Assembly: GCA_016190465.1 (NCBI GenBank)
Contig: JACPQP010000200.1
Coordinates: 1-13,595 of the forward strand
Length of the DNA: 13,595 nt
Direction of reading: 5' to 3'
Source: Chloroflexota bacterium
Lineage (GTDB): Bacteria; Chloroflexota; UBA6077; FW602-bin22; JACPQP01
Part shown: positions 13,578-13,595 of the stretch, piece by piece
How the letters are laid out: every line of letters starts with the position of its first letter
Numbering within the stretch: position 1 is the stretch's first letter
Program-made: the position numbers and the translations under genes
Notes under the pieces: model-generated
Database searches by the model: none
What the model was told of the DNA's origin: nothing
What the model saw: the letters and a program-made list of their open reading frames with translations, nothing else

Positions 13578-13595
13578 GCCCTCATCCCCCAACCC
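13578..13595 (+). repeat. Edge-truncated copy of the C-rich dispersed repeat
   Basis: The final bases (CCCTCATCCCCCAACCC) match the opening of the repeat modules at 7873-8046 (CCTCTCCCCTAACCCC), and the preceding 13558-13577 contains GACGCGGG, as in module 1. The window ends before any hairpin can be seen, so only the left edge is supported. A weak GGGCC/GGCCC pairing (13560-13581) is also present. Confidence 0.4.

Overview
The window is about 13.6 kb of GC-rich bacterial DNA. It contains eleven confident protein genes, one doubtful small ORF, and no rRNA, tRNA, CRISPR array, transposase or integrase. The likely source is Chloroflexota or a similar GC-rich, F420-using lineage. This rests on a substrate-binding lipoprotein with a long Pro/Ala/Thr linker, a luciferase-like (LLM) flavin/F420 oxidoreductase, a divergent URO-D-like protein, GTG starts with strong Shine-Dalgarno sites, and C-rich dispersed hairpin repeats. 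The phylum call is inference.

Layout. (1) Positions 49-1023, + strand: an amidohydrolase-2 family protein resembling sugar lactonases. It converges on the next block, with a hairpin across its stop codon. (2) Positions 1091-4390, - strand: three consecutive Gfo/Idh/MocA-type NAD(P)-dependent sugar dehydrogenases, transcribed from 4390 down to 1091 with tight spacing. The first two are clear paralogues; the last is divergent in its cofactor-binding motif. (3) Positions 4391-4699: a divergent control region. It has a consensus TATAAT on each strand, three perfectly phased 11-bp direct repeats midway between them, a 16-bp palindrome at the predicted rightward start site, and a structured leader of about 170 nt. 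(4) Positions 4700-13557, + strand: an arylsulfotransferase-like beta-propeller protein, two CUT1-type ABC sugar permeases, a C-rich inverted-repeat element, a Tat-like substrate-binding lipoprotein, an M24 (Xaa-Pro peptidase/creatinase-like) metallohydrolase, an LLM oxidoreductase, and a URO-D-superfamily protein after a long perfect hairpin.

How it may work together (inference). The lipoprotein and two permeases import a sugar-like or glycosidic compound, probably powered by an ATPase encoded elsewhere, since none is present. The three dehydrogenases could oxidise the sugar, the lactonase-like amidohydrolase could open a resulting lactone, and the arylsulfotransferase-like, M24, LLM and URO-D-like proteins would act on other parts of the substrate. 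The substrate cannot be read from the sequence. The best-supported unusual feature is the divergent control region; the most unusual gene combination is the dehydrogenase trio with an apparently unexported arylsulfotransferase-like protein, a transporter lacking its ATPase, and M24/LLM/URO-D-like enzymes. No regulator gene lies in the window.
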